A stretch of 37,241 nucleotides of DNA from Nitrosomonas sp. (lineage in GTDB: Bacteria > Pseudomonadota > Gammaproteobacteria > Burkholderiales > Nitrosomonadaceae): the NCBI GenBank assembly GCA_028577615.1, contig JAJSDU010000029.1, positions 1 through 37,241 on the forward strand, written 5' to 3'. Position 1 is the stretch's first letter. Each line of letters starts with the position of its first letter. The translations under genes were made by a program, and so were the position numbers. The notes beneath the pieces are model-generated. The model had not been told where the DNA came from and did no database searches. It saw only the letters and a list, made by a program, of their open reading frames with translations. Below, piece by piece: positions 1 to 9,816 of this stretch.

Positions 1-620
1 AGATATTGTTCTTTTCTTTTTTCGATAGCTTCGTTTGTTTCATTCTGCTTTGCGAGAAATTCTTGCTCTTCTGTTTGCCAGAGTTGCAACTGTTTCAGGT
101 ATTTCTCCTCTGATTCAGCATTCTTTCTCAGGATTTCCTCTTTCTGCTCCTTCCATCGCTGACAATCAGTCTCATAGAGCTCTTGAGCACGCTTAATTTT
201 ATTTTCTTTGCGTGATGAGATTAGTTTGTCGAGGATACCAAGTTTGGAATGATATTGTGGTGCGTTCCTTGTCGGAGCTTGTGGTATTTCTTGCGGCCGT
301 GGCAGCTTAGGTTTTTGTTTCTTGAAAGTATCCTTGCTTTTTAACGCTTCCCAGTTGATGGTATCGTCAAAACCAAGCGTGTGTTGCAAGATATTCTTGA
401 GTTCTTCAATTGTTTTAACAGCTTCTAAGGTTCTTAACTTAGCTTCTTCAAGATTTATTTGTTTGCTCAGTGTCCGCTCTTCTTTTTCTAGTCTCATTCG
501 CCACATCTCGTCCCAAGCCGCCTGCTGCGCTGCCGCTTTCTGTTCTACGACACTCCTATTCTTACCTCTGATATGTCTGTATTTGTTTAATCCGGGATGT
601 TGAATTTCAATTTGCCACAT
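1..620 (-). CDS. Mrr-like restriction system protein, N-terminal part (gene runs off the window)
   Basis: The minus-strand frame is open from an ATG at 620-618 to the window edge, giving 206 codons with no stop. The ATG has a purine-rich ribosome site (AGAGG) about 8 nt upstream. The protein starts MWQIEIQHPGLNKYRHIRGK, continues into a Glu/Lys/Gln-rich coiled coil (about residues 30-100), then a Pro-rich linker (about 105-125), then a second charged helical stretch beginning HSKLGILDKLISSRK. From memory this order matches the N-terminal half of restriction-system proteins that end in an Mrr-type PD-(D/E)xK nuclease; that catalytic domain would lie outside the window and cannot be seen. Such proteins cut foreign or modified DNA. 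The region is more AT-rich than the copper genes beside it, which suggests transfer. It could also be a different coiled-coil protein sharing this N-terminus. Confidence 0.6.
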   Translation of the reverse strand, partial: MWQIEIQHPGLNKYRHIRGKNRSVVEQKAAAQQAAWDEMWRMRLEKEERTLSKQINLEEAKLRTLEAVKTIEELKNILQHTLGFDDTINWEALKSKDTFKKQKPKLPRPQEIPQAPTRNAPQYHSKLGILDKLISSRKENKIKRAQELYETDCQRWKEQKEEILRKNAESEEKYLKQLQLWQTEEQEFLAKQNETNEAIEKRKEQY

Positions 621-1005
621 ATGTTGCCTCTACGTTTAGATTTTGAAGTCCGTGTGCGTTTTGGTGCACAGGTCGCACATATCCGAATCTGTTCGGATAT
701 AGAAAAAAAACAGACGCCATTTTCATCGCGAATGAGAAAATAGAATTCGAATTCTTTGTCAAACTCGTTGATGATTAATGTATTTAAATACACAAAACCA
801 CCAAGCCTTGCAATACGACAAATTCTTGTGAAGCCATGACGCGAACAAAAATAATTGCTGAGTGTTGCTTGGCGTTTAATCCATTTTCACGGTAAAACGG
901 GAGATAGGAAAAATAAACGCCTTTTTTGTCAGAACCGAATGTATCGGAAGAGAGTTTAGCTGTCAATTTGAACGAAAAATCATTCGAAATTGGCGAAACT
1001 TGCAC
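587..1005 (-). pseudogene. Frame-broken coding remnant upstream of the Mrr-like gene
   Basis: Two minus-strand frames read like one protein. The first, from a GTG at 1005, gives VSPISNDFSFKLTAK and later VYFSYLPFYREN. The second continues WIKRQATLSNYFCSRHGFTR and then LNTLIINEFDKEFEFYFLIR, ending at a TAA at 589-587 inside the start of the next gene. The switch falls at a run of four T (four A on the coding strand) at about 884-887; adding one A would join the frames. No family is recognised. It may be an authentic pseudogene, a sequencing indel, or two unrelated chance frames. A codon-usage score and resequencing of the homopolymer would decide. Confidence 0.35.
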
Positions 1006-1107
1006 TCGATCAGTAACAAAATACTGGTTTGGGGTTCTTTTTCGCTATTTGCGTGAAAAACGTCCAAGAGAAAAATCAACCCAATCATAAAAAGCGCTGG
1101 AAAAGCC

Positions 1108-1134
1108 GGGTTGCGATTCAACAAACCGCAACCC
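1108..1134. repeat. Inverted repeat upstream of copA
   Basis: GGGTTGCG (1108-1115) and CGCAACCC (1127-1134) are perfect 8-bp arms around an 11-nt loop. No T-run follows on the plus strand, so it is a poor terminator in that direction. It lies about 130 bp before copA in the gap shared with the leftward genes, so an operator role is possible. It does not look like a typical CueR box. Confidence 0.35.
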
Positions 1135-1266
1135 CTTCCCCCATATCACCACCACACTGCACAACATGGTTGATTTTCATGCGCCGGTCGCCATATGATG
1201 GGCATTATCGGCCTGCGCATCGATCTGGCGGCATGCCGATTCCCGTCACCATGAGGAAAAATATCA

Positions 1267-3660
1267 ATGAACACGGCGACACAGAAACACATCGAATTGC
1301 CCATTGAAGGCATGACCTGCGCCGCCTGCGCGATACGCATCGAGAAGAACCTGAACAAGCTGCCCGGCGTTGAGGCTGCGGTCAATTTCGCCAGCGAGAA
1401 AGCGCGCGTTCTCTATGACGACCGGCAAATCAAAACCGGCACGCTGATCGAAGCCATCGAAAAAGCGGGTTTCCACATTACGCCGCAAACCGTGCAGTTG
1501 CAGCTGCACAAAATGACCTGCGCGGCCTGCGGCGCGCATATCGAGAAAGCGCTGAACAAACTGCCCGGCGTCACCGCCAGCGTCAATGTCGCCACCGAAA
1601 CCGCGAAAGTCCGTTTTGTTCCCGGCACGGTGACTGTTGATCAGTTGATCGCAGCGGTGGTTGATGCCGGTTACGGTGCGACCGAAATCAGTGACACCGG
1701 CCATGCCGAAGAGAAAGCGCGCCGCCAGGCCGCCTATCAGGCCGAACTGCGCTTATTCTGGATTTCCGTCGTGCTCACGCTGCCACTGGTTTTGCAAATG
1801 GTCGGCATGTTTACCGGTCACGGCATGGATCTGCTGCCGCACTGGCTGCAATGGCTGCTAGCGACGCCGGTACAGTTCTGGATCGGCAGGCGTTTTTATA
1901 TCGGCGCATGGCATGCGTTGCGCGGCGGCGGCGCCAATATGGATGTCCTGGTCGCGCTGGGCACCAGCATGGCTTATTTTTTCAGCGCGGTCGTCACTGT
2001 CTTTTCGCTCGACCAGCATGTCTACTTTGAAGCCAGTGCAGCAATCATTACCCTGGTGCTGCTCGGCAAACTGATGGAAGCGCGCGCCAAGGGCAGGACA
2101 TCCGAAGCCATCGAGGCGCTGATCAAACTGCAACCGAAAACCGCCCGCATTGAACGCGACGACAAAATTGTCGCAGTGCCCGCCGACACCCTGCAAGTCG
2201 GTGATATTTTCATCGTGCGGCCAGGCGAAAATCTGCCTGTCGATGGCGTGGTCGTCGACGGTGCATCCAGTGTCAACGAATCCATGCTGACCGGCGAAAG
2301 TCTGCCCGTCGGCAAGCAGCCCGGTACGGAAGTCTTTGCCGCCACCATCAATCAGCAGGGACTGCTCAAATGCCGCGCGACCAGCGTCGGCGCACACACC
2401 CAGCTTGCCGCCATTATTCATCTGGTTGAAGAAGCGCAGGGCTCGAAAGCGCCGATCCAGCGCATGGCCGACACCGTATCCGGCATCTTCGTGCCGGTCG
2501 TGGTCGTCATCAGCATTGTCACGCTTGGCGTCACCTGGTGGCTGACCGCCGACTTCGTCACCGCGCTGATCAACGCTGTTGCAGTACTGGTCATCGCCTG
2601 CCCGTGCGCGCTGGGGCTGGCTACGCCAACCGCCATCATGGTCGGCACCGGCCGCGGCGCGCAGGCCGGCGTACTGGTCAAAAATGCCGCCGCGCTTGAA
2701 CATGCGGAAAAAATCCAGACCGTGATTGTCGACAAAACCGGTACGCTGACGGAGGGCAAACCGCAAGTCACCGACATCATTCCCGCCGATGCGCTCGATG
2801 AACAGGCATTCATGCAAATCGCGGCCTCACTGGAACAAGGCTCCGAGCATCCGCTCGCCCGCGCCGTCATGGATCACGCGAAAAAAATGAACGCCGCGCT
2901 CAAACCGGTGACTGATTTCTCTGCCGTCACCGGCAGCGGCATCAAGGCCAGCATCGATGCCACGCAATATCTGCTTGGTTCACCGCAGTTCCTGTTGCAG
3001 CATGGCGCTACCCTGGATGACGATAAAATCACGGCGTTGCAATCCGAAGGTAAAACGGTGATCGGCGTTGCTGCGCTGAACAATGATCACGCCCGGATTC
3101 TGGGCTATCTCGCTATCGCCGATCGTCTGCGCGACACCTCGCTCAAAGCCGTGCAGCGCCTGCAGGCAATGGGCATCGAAGTGGTCATGCTTACCGGCGA
3201 TAATGCATTAACCGCCGCCGCCATCGCCAAACGTACCGGTATCACTACCTACCGCGCCGAAGTACTGCCGCAGGACAAGGCGGCAGCGGTCAAAAAACTG
3301 AAAGAAAACGGCACGGTCACCGGCATGGTCGGCGACGGCATCAACGATGCGCCGGCGCTTGCCGCTGCCGATGTCAGCTTCGCCATCGGCGCGGGTTCCG
3401 ATGTCGCCATCGAGGCGGCGGATATTACGCTGATTCGCAACGACCTGATGAGCGTGGCCGATGCAATTTCGCTGTCGCGCGCGACACTCAGGAAAATCCG
3501 CCAGAACCTGTTCTTTGCTTTTGTCTATAATTCGCTGGGTATACCGCTGGCCGCAATCGGCATGCTGAATCCCGTCATCGCGGGGGCGGCCATGGCCATG
3601 AGTTCGGTCTCCGTGGTCAGCAACTCGCTGCTGCTGAAACGCTGGCAACCCAATCAATAA
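1267..3660 (+). CDS. copA: Copper-exporting P1B-type ATPase CopA
   Basis: An inner-membrane ATPase of 797 aa that pumps Cu(I) out of the cytoplasm. Two N-terminal heavy-metal-associated domains carry CxxC at C18/C21 and C85/C88. The actuator TGES is at 342-345, the membrane metal site CPC at 445-447, the phosphorylation motif DKTGT begins at D489, and the hinge GDGINDAP begins at 689. An SEHPLA motif marks the ATP-binding domain. CPC plus the C-terminal sequence is the P1B-1 (Cu+/Ag+) pattern. Length is normal for a two-HMA CopA. The start is supported by GAGGA about 9-10 nt upstream. copZ follows after 23 bp, so the two probably form a copper export operon. Silver transport is the main alternative and is also usual for the family. 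Confidence 0.96.
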   Translation: MNTATQKHIELPIEGMTCAACAIRIEKNLNKLPGVEAAVNFASEKARVLYDDRQIKTGTLIEAIEKAGFHITPQTVQLQLHKMTCAACGAHIEKALNKLPGVTASVNVATETAKVRFVPGTVTVDQLIAAVVDAGYGATEISDTGHAEEKARRQAAYQAELRLFWISVVLTLPLVLQMVGMFTGHGMDLLPHWLQWLLATPVQFWIGRRFYIGAWHALRGGGANMDVLVALGTSMAYFFSAVVTVFSLDQHVYFEASAAIITLVLLGKLMEARAKGRTSEAIEALIKLQPKTARIERDDKIVAVPADTLQVGDIFIVRPGENLPVDGVVVDGASSVNESMLTGESLPVGKQPGTEVFAATINQQGLLKCRATSVGAHTQLAAIIHLVEEAQGSKAPIQRMADTVSGIFVPVVVVISIVTLGVTWWLTADFVTALINAVAVLVIACPCALGLATPTAIMVGTGRGAQAGVLVKNAAALEHAEKIQTVIVDKTGTLTEGKPQVTDIIPADALDEQAFMQIAASLEQGSEHPLARAVMDHAKKMNAALKPVTDFSAVTGSGIKASIDATQYLLGSPQFLLQHGATLDDDKITALQSEGKTVIGVAALNNDHARILGYLAIADRLRDTSLKAVQRLQAMGIEVVMLTGDNALTAAAIAKRTGITTYRAEVLPQDKAAAVKKLKENGTVTGMVGDGINDAPALAAADVSFAIGAGSDVAIEAADITLIRNDLMSVADAISLSRATLRKIRQNLFFAFVYNSLGIPLAAIGMLNPVIAGAAMAMSSVSVVSNSLLLKRWQPNQ

Positions 3661-3683
3661 CCATACGGAAAGGAAAATATCGA

Positions 3684-3893
3684 ATGCAGACTACTATTCT
3701 TAGAATCCAGGGCATGACCTGCAGCGGCTGTGTGAACAGCGTCAAAACCGTGCTGGAAAGACTGCCCGGCGTCAGTCAGGTCGACGTATCACTCGAAAAT
3801 GCCAAGGCAGTCATACAGCATGACACCTCCCTTGCGAGCATCGACCAGCTGAAGGTGGCAATCAGCGACGCCGGATTTGAAGTAACCGACTAA
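3684..3893 (+). CDS. copZ: Copper chaperone CopZ (single HMA domain)
   Basis: A 69-aa cytosolic protein that is one complete heavy-metal-associated domain: GMTCSGC at residues 10-16 gives the CxxC Cu(I) site, and the rest fits the ferredoxin-like fold ending DAGFEVTD. In this family it carries Cu(I) to the HMA domains of CopA, the gene directly upstream. The ribosome site GGAAAGGA sits in the 23-bp gap after copA. Its TAA stop (3891-3893) overlaps the TAG stop of the convergent thioredoxin gene on the other strand, leaving no room for a separate terminator between the two. Confidence 0.93.
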   Translation: MQTTILRIQGMTCSGCVNSVKTVLERLPGVSQVDVSLENAKAVIQHDTSLASIDQLKVAISDAGFEVTD

Positions 3894-4327
3894 GCTATTT
3901 TACCGGAAACCCAGCGCACGATATCCGCAGCGCTCATCGCGCCGGCCTGTCGCGCTGCCTCACGGCCATTCCGAAACAGCACCAGCGTCGGAATACTGCG
4001 AATGCCGTACTGCGCACCGAGCATCTGCTCGACCTCGGTATTTACTTTCACCAAGCGGACACGCGGCTCAAGCTGCGCCGCCGCCTGTGCAAACTGCGGC
4101 GCCATCATCCTGCACGGCCCGCACCACGGCGCCCAGAAATCAACGAGCAACGGAATGTCATTTTGCTGAACATGTTTCTGAAAACCGGACGCCGTCAATT
4201 CCAGCGGCTGGCCGTTGAACAATGGCTGATGGCACTTGCCGCACTTCGGTCTTTCCCCCAGCCGGGCGGACGGAATACGGTTGACCGCTTCGCAGTGCGG
4301 ACAAACCAGGTGGATTGATTCATTCAT
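3890..4327 (-). CDS. trxC: Thioredoxin TrxC (thioredoxin 2) with N-terminal zinc site
   Basis: A 145-aa cytosolic disulfide reductase. An N-terminal zinc-ribbon-like segment has C9-x2-C12 and C29-x2-C32, followed by a thioredoxin fold with the WCGPC active site (C69, C72) and the cis-proline stretch SIPTLVLF. Two N-terminal CxxC pairs plus WCGPC define thioredoxin 2, which reduces protein disulfides and is associated with oxidative stress. It converges on copZ with a 4-nt overlap of the two stop codons, so transcripts from the two units are antisense to each other at their ends. Placing a thiol reductase next to copper genes fits copper stress, but that link is inference. Confidence 0.93.
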   Translation of the reverse strand: MNESIHLVCPHCEAVNRIPSARLGERPKCGKCHQPLFNGQPLELTASGFQKHVQQNDIPLLVDFWAPWCGPCRMMAPQFAQAAAQLEPRVRLVKVNTEVEQMLGAQYGIRSIPTLVLFRNGREAARQAGAMSAADIVRWVSGKIA

Positions 4328-4522
4328 GATGTTTCGGAAAATGGATTACTGTAGATGATTACCCGTACGATGCAATTGTAAGGCAGTAAGGCATTAAAAG
4401 ACTACAGGTTTGAAGCTTTCTGATTTAACTGAATTTTCTCTAAACAGTCTGCCTGCCAGAGATCTACTACTCTTTTAAGATAACAGCAATTTACAATAAT
4501 GTAATCAGCTGTTTATATGGTA

Positions 4523-5392
4523 GAAAACCTTTGCAAAACCCCTGATTTTTTAAAGTCAGGCAAAAAAATGGCAATCTCAATCAGATTTGCTCCGATTTTT
4601 ATGAATTTCTGTGGAAGAATGCAAATTTGATACGGAATCACCCCGTTTTCTGGTATTTTTTATCGGCTTTCTGTTTAAAAGGCGCATTTCTCCTGTCTCA
4701 TCAAACTTTCAACAAATAACCTGGGTAATCTTTTCAGGTTATACGCCATGGCTTGCCGAACATGCCATGCATGCGCTTTTGCCAGACCACGATAACGCAG
4801 GATTTTGCCGCCAAACCAGCACACCTGACTGCCAAAAGTGCGCTCAACAACGTAACGCACCCGCGTGATTAATTTATTGGCGCTGCAATTGCCACGCAGT
4901 TAACGGTTTGTTCCTTATCTCATTGTCCTGAATGCCGTTTTTGATGCCTCGCGCTTTCAACGCTTCGCGATGCTTCTGGCTGCCATAGGCTTTGTCGCCA
5001 TGAAGCCGGTTTCCCGGTTCGATTCCAGCCTTATCCAGCAGCGCCAGCATGGGTTGGCTGTCATGCCGGTTAGTGTTGGCCATGTCTTCAACCGATTCAT
5101 CACTGAGACCACCATGCCACAGGCCAACCAGCAGCATTTTGAATAACAGCAATCCCGAATAAGCGGGACGGCCCGTGGCATCGGATACCGGCGCATAGTA
5201 CTGTGCGATTGTTTCTTCTATGGGCGCCCAGTCGATCAACTGGTCTATCTGGTTCAGAAAATTGCCTTTACGTGTTCTTTGAGTAACAAAACTATCCGCC
5301 AGACTTAAACCAACGTCACGTAAACTTATGAATAAAAACATAATTATATCATTTTCGCTTATCTGGCACCATTTTTACCGTGCAAAGGTCTC
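4523..5392 (-). mobile_element. Degenerate IS5-family insertion sequence
   Basis: The right end carries the terminal repeat ACCGTGCAAAGGTCTC at 5377-5392, the inverse of GAGACCTTTGCACGGT found at both MITE copies in this window. The probable left end is a diverged copy, GAAAACCTTTGCA at 4523-4535, sharing CCTTTGCA. Between them is a broken transposase. No target duplication is visible (GGTA on the left, TGAC on the right), which suggests deletion of flanking DNA or a recombination between elements after insertion. The left boundary is less certain than the right. Confidence 0.7.
4675..5341 (-). pseudogene. IS5-family transposase, internally deleted and frameshifted
   Basis: From the ATG at 5341 the frame encodes the DUF772-type N-terminal domain (LIDWAPIEETIAQYY, then PAYSGLLLFKMLLVGLWHGG). 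After DESVEDMAN it jumps to RHDSQPMLALLDKAGIEPG and GDKAYGSQKHREALKARGI, which belong near the C-terminal part of the DDE domain. From memory of the family roughly 150 residues are missing, including the first two catalytic acidic positions. A stop follows QLQRQ at about 4874; the protein continues in another frame as NKLITRVRYVVERTFGSQ to 4675. The element therefore cannot make active transposase. Confidence 0.88.
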
Positions 5393-5508
5393 TGACTGAT
5401 TTCCGCCGCGCGCGCATTGAATATGCGGTAAATGCCAAAATCCAGCTCAGGCCGGTCGATCTGGAAGATTTCTTTCAGCTTCCTGACGAGGTCGTCGTAT
5501 TTGCTCAT
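5359..5508 (-). pseudogene. 5' stump of a DNA adenine methyltransferase (Mod-like), truncated by the IS
   Basis: An ATG at 5508-5506, 7 nt after the fic stop, opens a frame reading MSKYDDLVRKLKEIF, then PELDFGIYRIFNARAAEIS. From memory this is the characteristic N-terminus of a family of type III-like, site-specific adenine methyltransferases (usually many hundred residues). After 39 codons the frame enters the terminal repeat of the IS at 5392 and ends 10 residues later at a TAA (5361-5359). The catalytic domains are gone. Its position directly behind fic and the SNF2 helicase on the same strand suggests it was the next gene of one operon. The family call rests on a short segment. Confidence 0.6.
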
Positions 5509-5515
5509 TTTTTTA

Positions 5516-6628
5516 TTATGAATAACGGGTAAAGGTATTGCCTTCGCGTGTCAACAAATGCATCAGTTTGGGATGGATGAACAGTTTCTCCCGCCCCATC
5601 TGTTTTTCTGTCAGCACGCCGATTGCCGCCAGTTCTTTCAGATAATTCGAGGCCGTCTGACGTTTGGCGATTCCGGCTTCATCCAGGTTCTGAATCCGGC
5701 AATAGGGTAACTCAAAAATCAGATCAATCAGTTCGTGACTGTATATTTTAGGAATCCTGCCGCGCACATAGTCACGCGTGTGATCCGATAATGCGCGAAT
5801 GGCCGCGATTTTGGCGATCGTCCAGGCCGCTGTTTCAGCCACGCCCTTGAGGAGATACACGATCCATTCTTCCCACGCCTGTTCCTGTGTGACTTTTAAC
5901 AGCAAGCGATAGTAATCGGATTTGCTGGCGATGATATAACGGCTGAGATACAGAATCGGCAGCGTCAGCAGATTCTCCTGGATCAGAAACAGGCTGTTGA
6001 GCACTCTTCCCGTGCGGCCATTGCCATCGGTAAACGGATGAATGGCTTCAAACTGATAATGCGCTACCGCCATGCGCACCAGTGGGTCAAGTCCGGTTTG
6101 TTCATGCAGAAAGCGCTCCCAGTTGGCCAACATCGACCGTAGCAATTGCTCACCAACTGGAGGCGTATATATCACGCTGCCCGTGGCGTCATTCATGAGC
6201 AGGGTTCCCGGTGTTTTGCGCACGGTCATCTCAACACCCTTGATCTGGCTGCAAACGGTTTCAGCTGTCGTTGTATTCAGTGGGCGTTCGCGCAGCGCTG
6301 CATATCCGCTGAGCAGTGAATAACTATAGCGCAAGGCTTCTTTGGTGGCGGGATCGGCATGTTCTTCCGCGCGTGCATGCTGAAACAGTTTATCCGTTGT
6401 GGTGACGATATTTTCTATTTCCGAACTGGCGCGGGCTTCGAGTAACGGCAGCGTATTGATGAGCATGCTCTGATTGGGAATCAACTCAGCCGCCTGTTTC
6501 AGCTCAGCCAACGCCGACCGGGATTCAACACACTGTTTCAGGACTGTTTTTGTTTCCAGCTCAATTGCAGGCGGTAATGCCGGAAGATGGTTGTAAGGCT
6601 GGTCAGGTTGCCAGACTACTGCACTCAT
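5516..6628 (-). CDS. Fic-family AMP-transferase with winged-helix C-terminus (SoFic-like)
   Basis: A 370-aa protein. The Fic core motif [12 protein letters not shown] starts at H197, the catalytic base that attacks the target hydroxyl with ATP. The segment ASSEIEN (E72, N73) fits the (S/T)xxxE(G/N) inhibitory helix of class II Fic proteins, where the glutamate blocks productive ATP binding, so the enzyme should be auto-inhibited. The C-terminal 90 residues ([17 protein letters not shown]) look like a winged helix. Size and positions of H and E are near those of Shewanella SoFic. It adds AMP to hydroxyl side chains of itself or partner proteins; the target is unknown. It sits between an SNF2 helicase pseudogene and a methyltransferase stump, and is the only intact gene of the three. 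A palindrome in its promoter suggests autoregulation. Confidence 0.9.
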   Translation of the reverse strand: MSAVVWQPDQPYNHLPALPPAIELETKTVLKQCVESRSALAELKQAAELIPNQSMLINTLPLLEARASSEIENIVTTTDKLFQHARAEEHADPATKEALRYSYSLLSGYAALRERPLNTTTAETVCSQIKGVEMTVRKTPGTLLMNDATGSVIYTPPVGEQLLRSMLANWERFLHEQTGLDPLVRMAVAHYQFEAIHPFTDGNGRTGRVLNSLFLIQENLLTLPILYLSRYIIASKSDYYRLLLKVTQEQAWEEWIVYLLKGVAETAAWTIAKIAAIRALSDHTRDYVRGRIPKIYSHELIDLIFELPYCRIQNLDEAGIAKRQTASNYLKELAAIGVLTEKQMGREKLFIHPKLMHLLTREGNTFTRYS

Positions 6629-6661
6629 GTTTATATTATTCTATTTTATCGACAGATTGCG

Positions 6662-6690
6662 AGCTTATGTCGATGACATCGACATGTCAA
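6662..6690 (-). promoter_or_regulatory. Predicted fic promoter with a palindromic operator in the spacer
   Basis: On the minus strand a perfect -35 TTGACA (6690-6685) is followed by a 17-nt spacer and a weak -10 TAAGCT (6667-6662). The perfect palindrome ATGTCGATGACATCGACAT occupies 6667-6685, exactly filling the spacer. A related half-site ATGTCGACGAT lies at 6697-6707, and ATCGACA occurs at 6648-6654 between promoter and gene. A bound protein would cover the promoter. The winged helix of the Fic protein is the obvious candidate repressor, but this is inference. Confidence 0.65.
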
Positions 6691-6728
6691 CAACAAATGT
6701 CGACGATCGCCTGTTTTATCGCCATGTG

Positions 6729-9640
6729 TCATATGACTTCCCATGCAATGGTGAACAGGGAACTGGATTTTGTTTTTTGACTAAGGCGGCGTTCCAGCAT
6801 AGCAATCAGCGCATCGCGTTTTTCGATGATGCTATCTTCCACCTGAAAAATCTCCTGACGCTGACGGCGCTGCTGTTTTTCCAGTTTCTGGATGATTTTC
6901 TGGATTTCATGCTGTTCGTCAAGATTGTCTGCCAGTCGCGCCTGGCGCTTCTGGATTTTGATCTGTTCCTTGGTATCTTTCAACGCTTTTTCAGCAGCCA
7001 GAACCATGTCATCCGCCCATTTTTCGAGTTTTTCTCGCGCTTCATTGAAAAACCGGTTATTGGTTTCAAGCGATTTGCTGATTGTCGCCTGAGTATGCCG
7101 CTGCACGGCGGCTGCCAGCCGTTGTTCAATTTGTTGTGGCATTTCACCTGCAACTGAATTGCTGGTTGCCATGCAGCTGAACAGCTTTTCACAGGTTTCC
7201 TGCTCCACAGCCATGCCTTGATCGTCAATTGCAGAAAAGAGCAAATGTTCTTCCCGATCAAAACTGTCAATCGTCAGCAGTATCAGCGTCAGATAACCGC
7301 GCTTGCCTTTTAATGCTTCAACCTGGTGAATCCGCATGGGATGCTGCGTGACATCGAAGACAACATTAGAAAAAGGTGTTTCCAGCATTTTCGCCCGGTC
7401 GATCACATACTCGCCCAGCGGATGCGACAGGCGGTACAAAAAAGAACCGAATGTTTGTATTGTATTGCGTGACCGGTTCCGATATTTGTAATTTCTCCGC
7501 TTGGGGGGATGCCTTGGAAATAAGATGATAACGGCCTGCTGCAATGGCAATGGGCGGCTGGATCAGATCAAAGGTTAGTGTCTGATCATCGAACTGTGCC
7601 CGGTCATGCAGCATGAATTGCGTCAATGTCCAGAAGCGTTTGCCGAAGCGGTCAAGCCGTGCTTTTGCATCACGCAATTGCATACGCAACCGCTCATGCA
7701 CATCCTCATCAAAATTTTCCAGCAACATCCGGCGGGTGTCTTGCATACGCTTTTGTATCCGCTCGTCCATTTCCTGCTGCAATTGTTTGAAGGCCGCTTC
7801 GATTTGATCCGGCGTGCGGCATTCCTGGTATATCATCAAAATACGTTTTTCAAAATCCACACCGGATTCGATACTGCCCAGCACTTCATCCGATGCGCCA
7901 AAAACGCCACTGAACAGATTGAATTTTTCAGTCAGCAGTTCCAGCACGCGACGGTCGGCATGATTACGTTCATTAAGAAAGTTAATCACCACGACATCAT
8001 AGTGTTGCCCGTAGCGATGACAGCGCCCTATGCGCTGTTCAACCCGCTGCGGATTCCACGGCAGGTCATAATTGATCACCAGCGAGCAAAACTGGATATT
8101 GACACCTTCAGCGGCCGCTTCGGTAGCAATCATGATGCTGGCACTATCCCGGAAATGTTCGATCAATGCCATACGGATATCGATAACCCTGGAACCGGTG
8201 GTTCGTCCAGTATCCTGATTATCCGCAAGCCAGGCTTCATAAATGGCGGTTGTTTGCGGGCTATTGTTCACACCGCTGAATTGAACAATTTGTCCTGCAT
8301 AGCCATTAGCCTCCAGAAAACGCGCCAGGTACATTTGCGTGCGGCGTGATTCGGTGAAAATAAGCGCTTTGCGTTGCGCACCCATCGCCGCCATTTGCTG
8401 AAAACCTACTTCCAGCGCGATCAGGAGGCTGCGTGTTTTGGTATCCGTGCCGATATTGCGCGCCCATTCGATCAAATGCGCCAGCAGGCTGATTTCTTCC
8501 TCGAGCTGTTTATGATTGATCGCGGATTCAGTCTTGCTGCTATCTTCCTCAGCCGGTTCTGATTCGAGTATTTCATCCAGCAGATCCGCTTCGATTTCTT
8601 CTTCATCGATCAGTTGCTCAGCCAGCTCACTTTCATCCTCAATGCTTCTATCCCGCAACATTTCCAGACGGGTTTTCATGGTTTCAAGCGTCCCGGCGAT
8701 TGCCAGTGAAGATGAAGCCAGCAGCTTGCGCAGGATCAGTTCAATGAGATGACGCTGGGGATGGGGAATCGCATAGCTTTCCGGTCGCTGCAAAAAAGCG
8801 TTGACTGCTTCATAGAGTTGATGTTCATCATCGGTAGGACGAAAAGGCTGGGTGATTGTGCGCCGTTCGGTATAGCGGATATATTCCGTCACCTGATTGC
8901 GCAAGGTACGGCGGCAAAAACCCGACAAACGCTGACGCAAGCCATCCAGATCCGCCGGTTGAGACATACTGACTGCGGAAAGCATTCACGTCGCCAAACA
9001 GATGCTCGTCAATCAAGGTGGAAAGACCGTAAAGTTCCAGTAATGAATTTTGCAAAGGCGTGGCTGTCAACAGCAACTTTCGGCAATCCTGCGTTGCCCA
9101 GCGAATACCCTGTCCAATCCTGTTGCTTTCCCGATAAGCATTGCGCAGCTTGTGCGCTTCATCAATGACAACCAGATCCCAATTGATCGCTTTCAATTCA
9201 TCACGCAGTGTATTGGCGTAGTGATACGAGAGAATGATGATGGCTTTCTGACCAAGCGGTGCTTGATCTTTTTTGCGTAACTCACGCCCTGTTCTCGCAT
9301 CCAGCACGAACGCAGGCAGATTAAATTTTTCTTCCAGTTCCAGCGCCCATTGTTTACGCAAAGACGCCGGACAGATGACCAGCAACCGCCGCCTGCGCTC
9401 CGCCCAGAATTGGCACAATACAATACCTGCTTCTATGGTTTTGCCCAGACCCACCTCATCGGCCAGCAATACGCCTTTTGACAAAGGCGATTTCAATGCG
9501 AACAAAGCAGCCTCTATCTGGTGAGGATTCAAGTCGACACTGGCATCAAATAATGACTGTGACAAACGCTCCGCATCATTTGCGCCATGCCGCCGTGTTA
9601 ACTCATGGGCAAAATATTTCGCATGAAAATCTGTGATCAT
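6729..9640 (-). pseudogene. SNF2/RapA-like helicase, broken by two frameshifts
   Basis: Three minus-strand frames together make a protein of about 970 aa. Frame one starts at the ATG at 9640 and holds the DExx part: LLADEVGLGKTIEAG (Walker A), VVIDEAHKLRN (DEAH) and LLTATPLQNS. Frame two (to 7366) holds the second RecA lobe, with LVINYDLPWNPQRVEQRIGR and CHRYGQ. Frame three (to 6729) is a Glu/Lys-rich coiled-coil tail. The first break is near 8966, where one extra base separates FRSQY from SQPADLDGL. The second is a run of six A (6 T on the coding strand) near 7438-7444, separating the second frame from LYRLSHPLGEYVIDRA. Proteins of this type translocate on duplex DNA and occur in defence cassettes with adenine methyltransferases. 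Two indels plus the adjacent truncated methyltransferase favour real decay, though a homopolymer sequencing error is possible for the second. Confidence 0.85.
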
Positions 9641-9645
9641 TCGTC

Positions 9646-9732
9646 TGGATTATCTGGATTACCATCAAATTAGAATACATACGCGGATACTGACAGAATG
9701 CTGTAATGTACTGTAAAGTCCGGGATAATCCA
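9646..9732. repeat. Tandem and inverted 9-bp repeats upstream of the helicase start
   Basis: Two tandem copies of TCTGGATTA (9644-9652 and 9653-9661) lie immediately upstream of the helicase start codon. An inverted copy, GATAATCCA, is at 9724-9732 and pairs with TGGATTATC at 9646-9654. The arrangement could serve regulator binding in the helicase 5' region; no motif is recognised. Confidence 0.35.
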
Positions 9733-9816
9733 AATTCTGCCTGATAGCATTATTAAAAAACCAACAAACTTGTATGCGTGTAGCTATATTTTTTCTTAGT
9801 TGACCGCACCTTAAAA

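Noticed and set aside
1264-3657. Long minus-strand frames across copA (up to 319 codons)
   Set aside because: They are complementary shadows of a GC-rich, strongly conserved gene and have no protein-like motifs.
4611-4868. 85-codon plus-strand frame in the IS
   Set aside because: It is antisense to the transposase remnant and has no recognisable protein.
7606-8349. 247-codon plus-strand frame inside the helicase
   Set aside because: It is the complement of helicase motif sequence; the minus-strand motifs are unambiguous.
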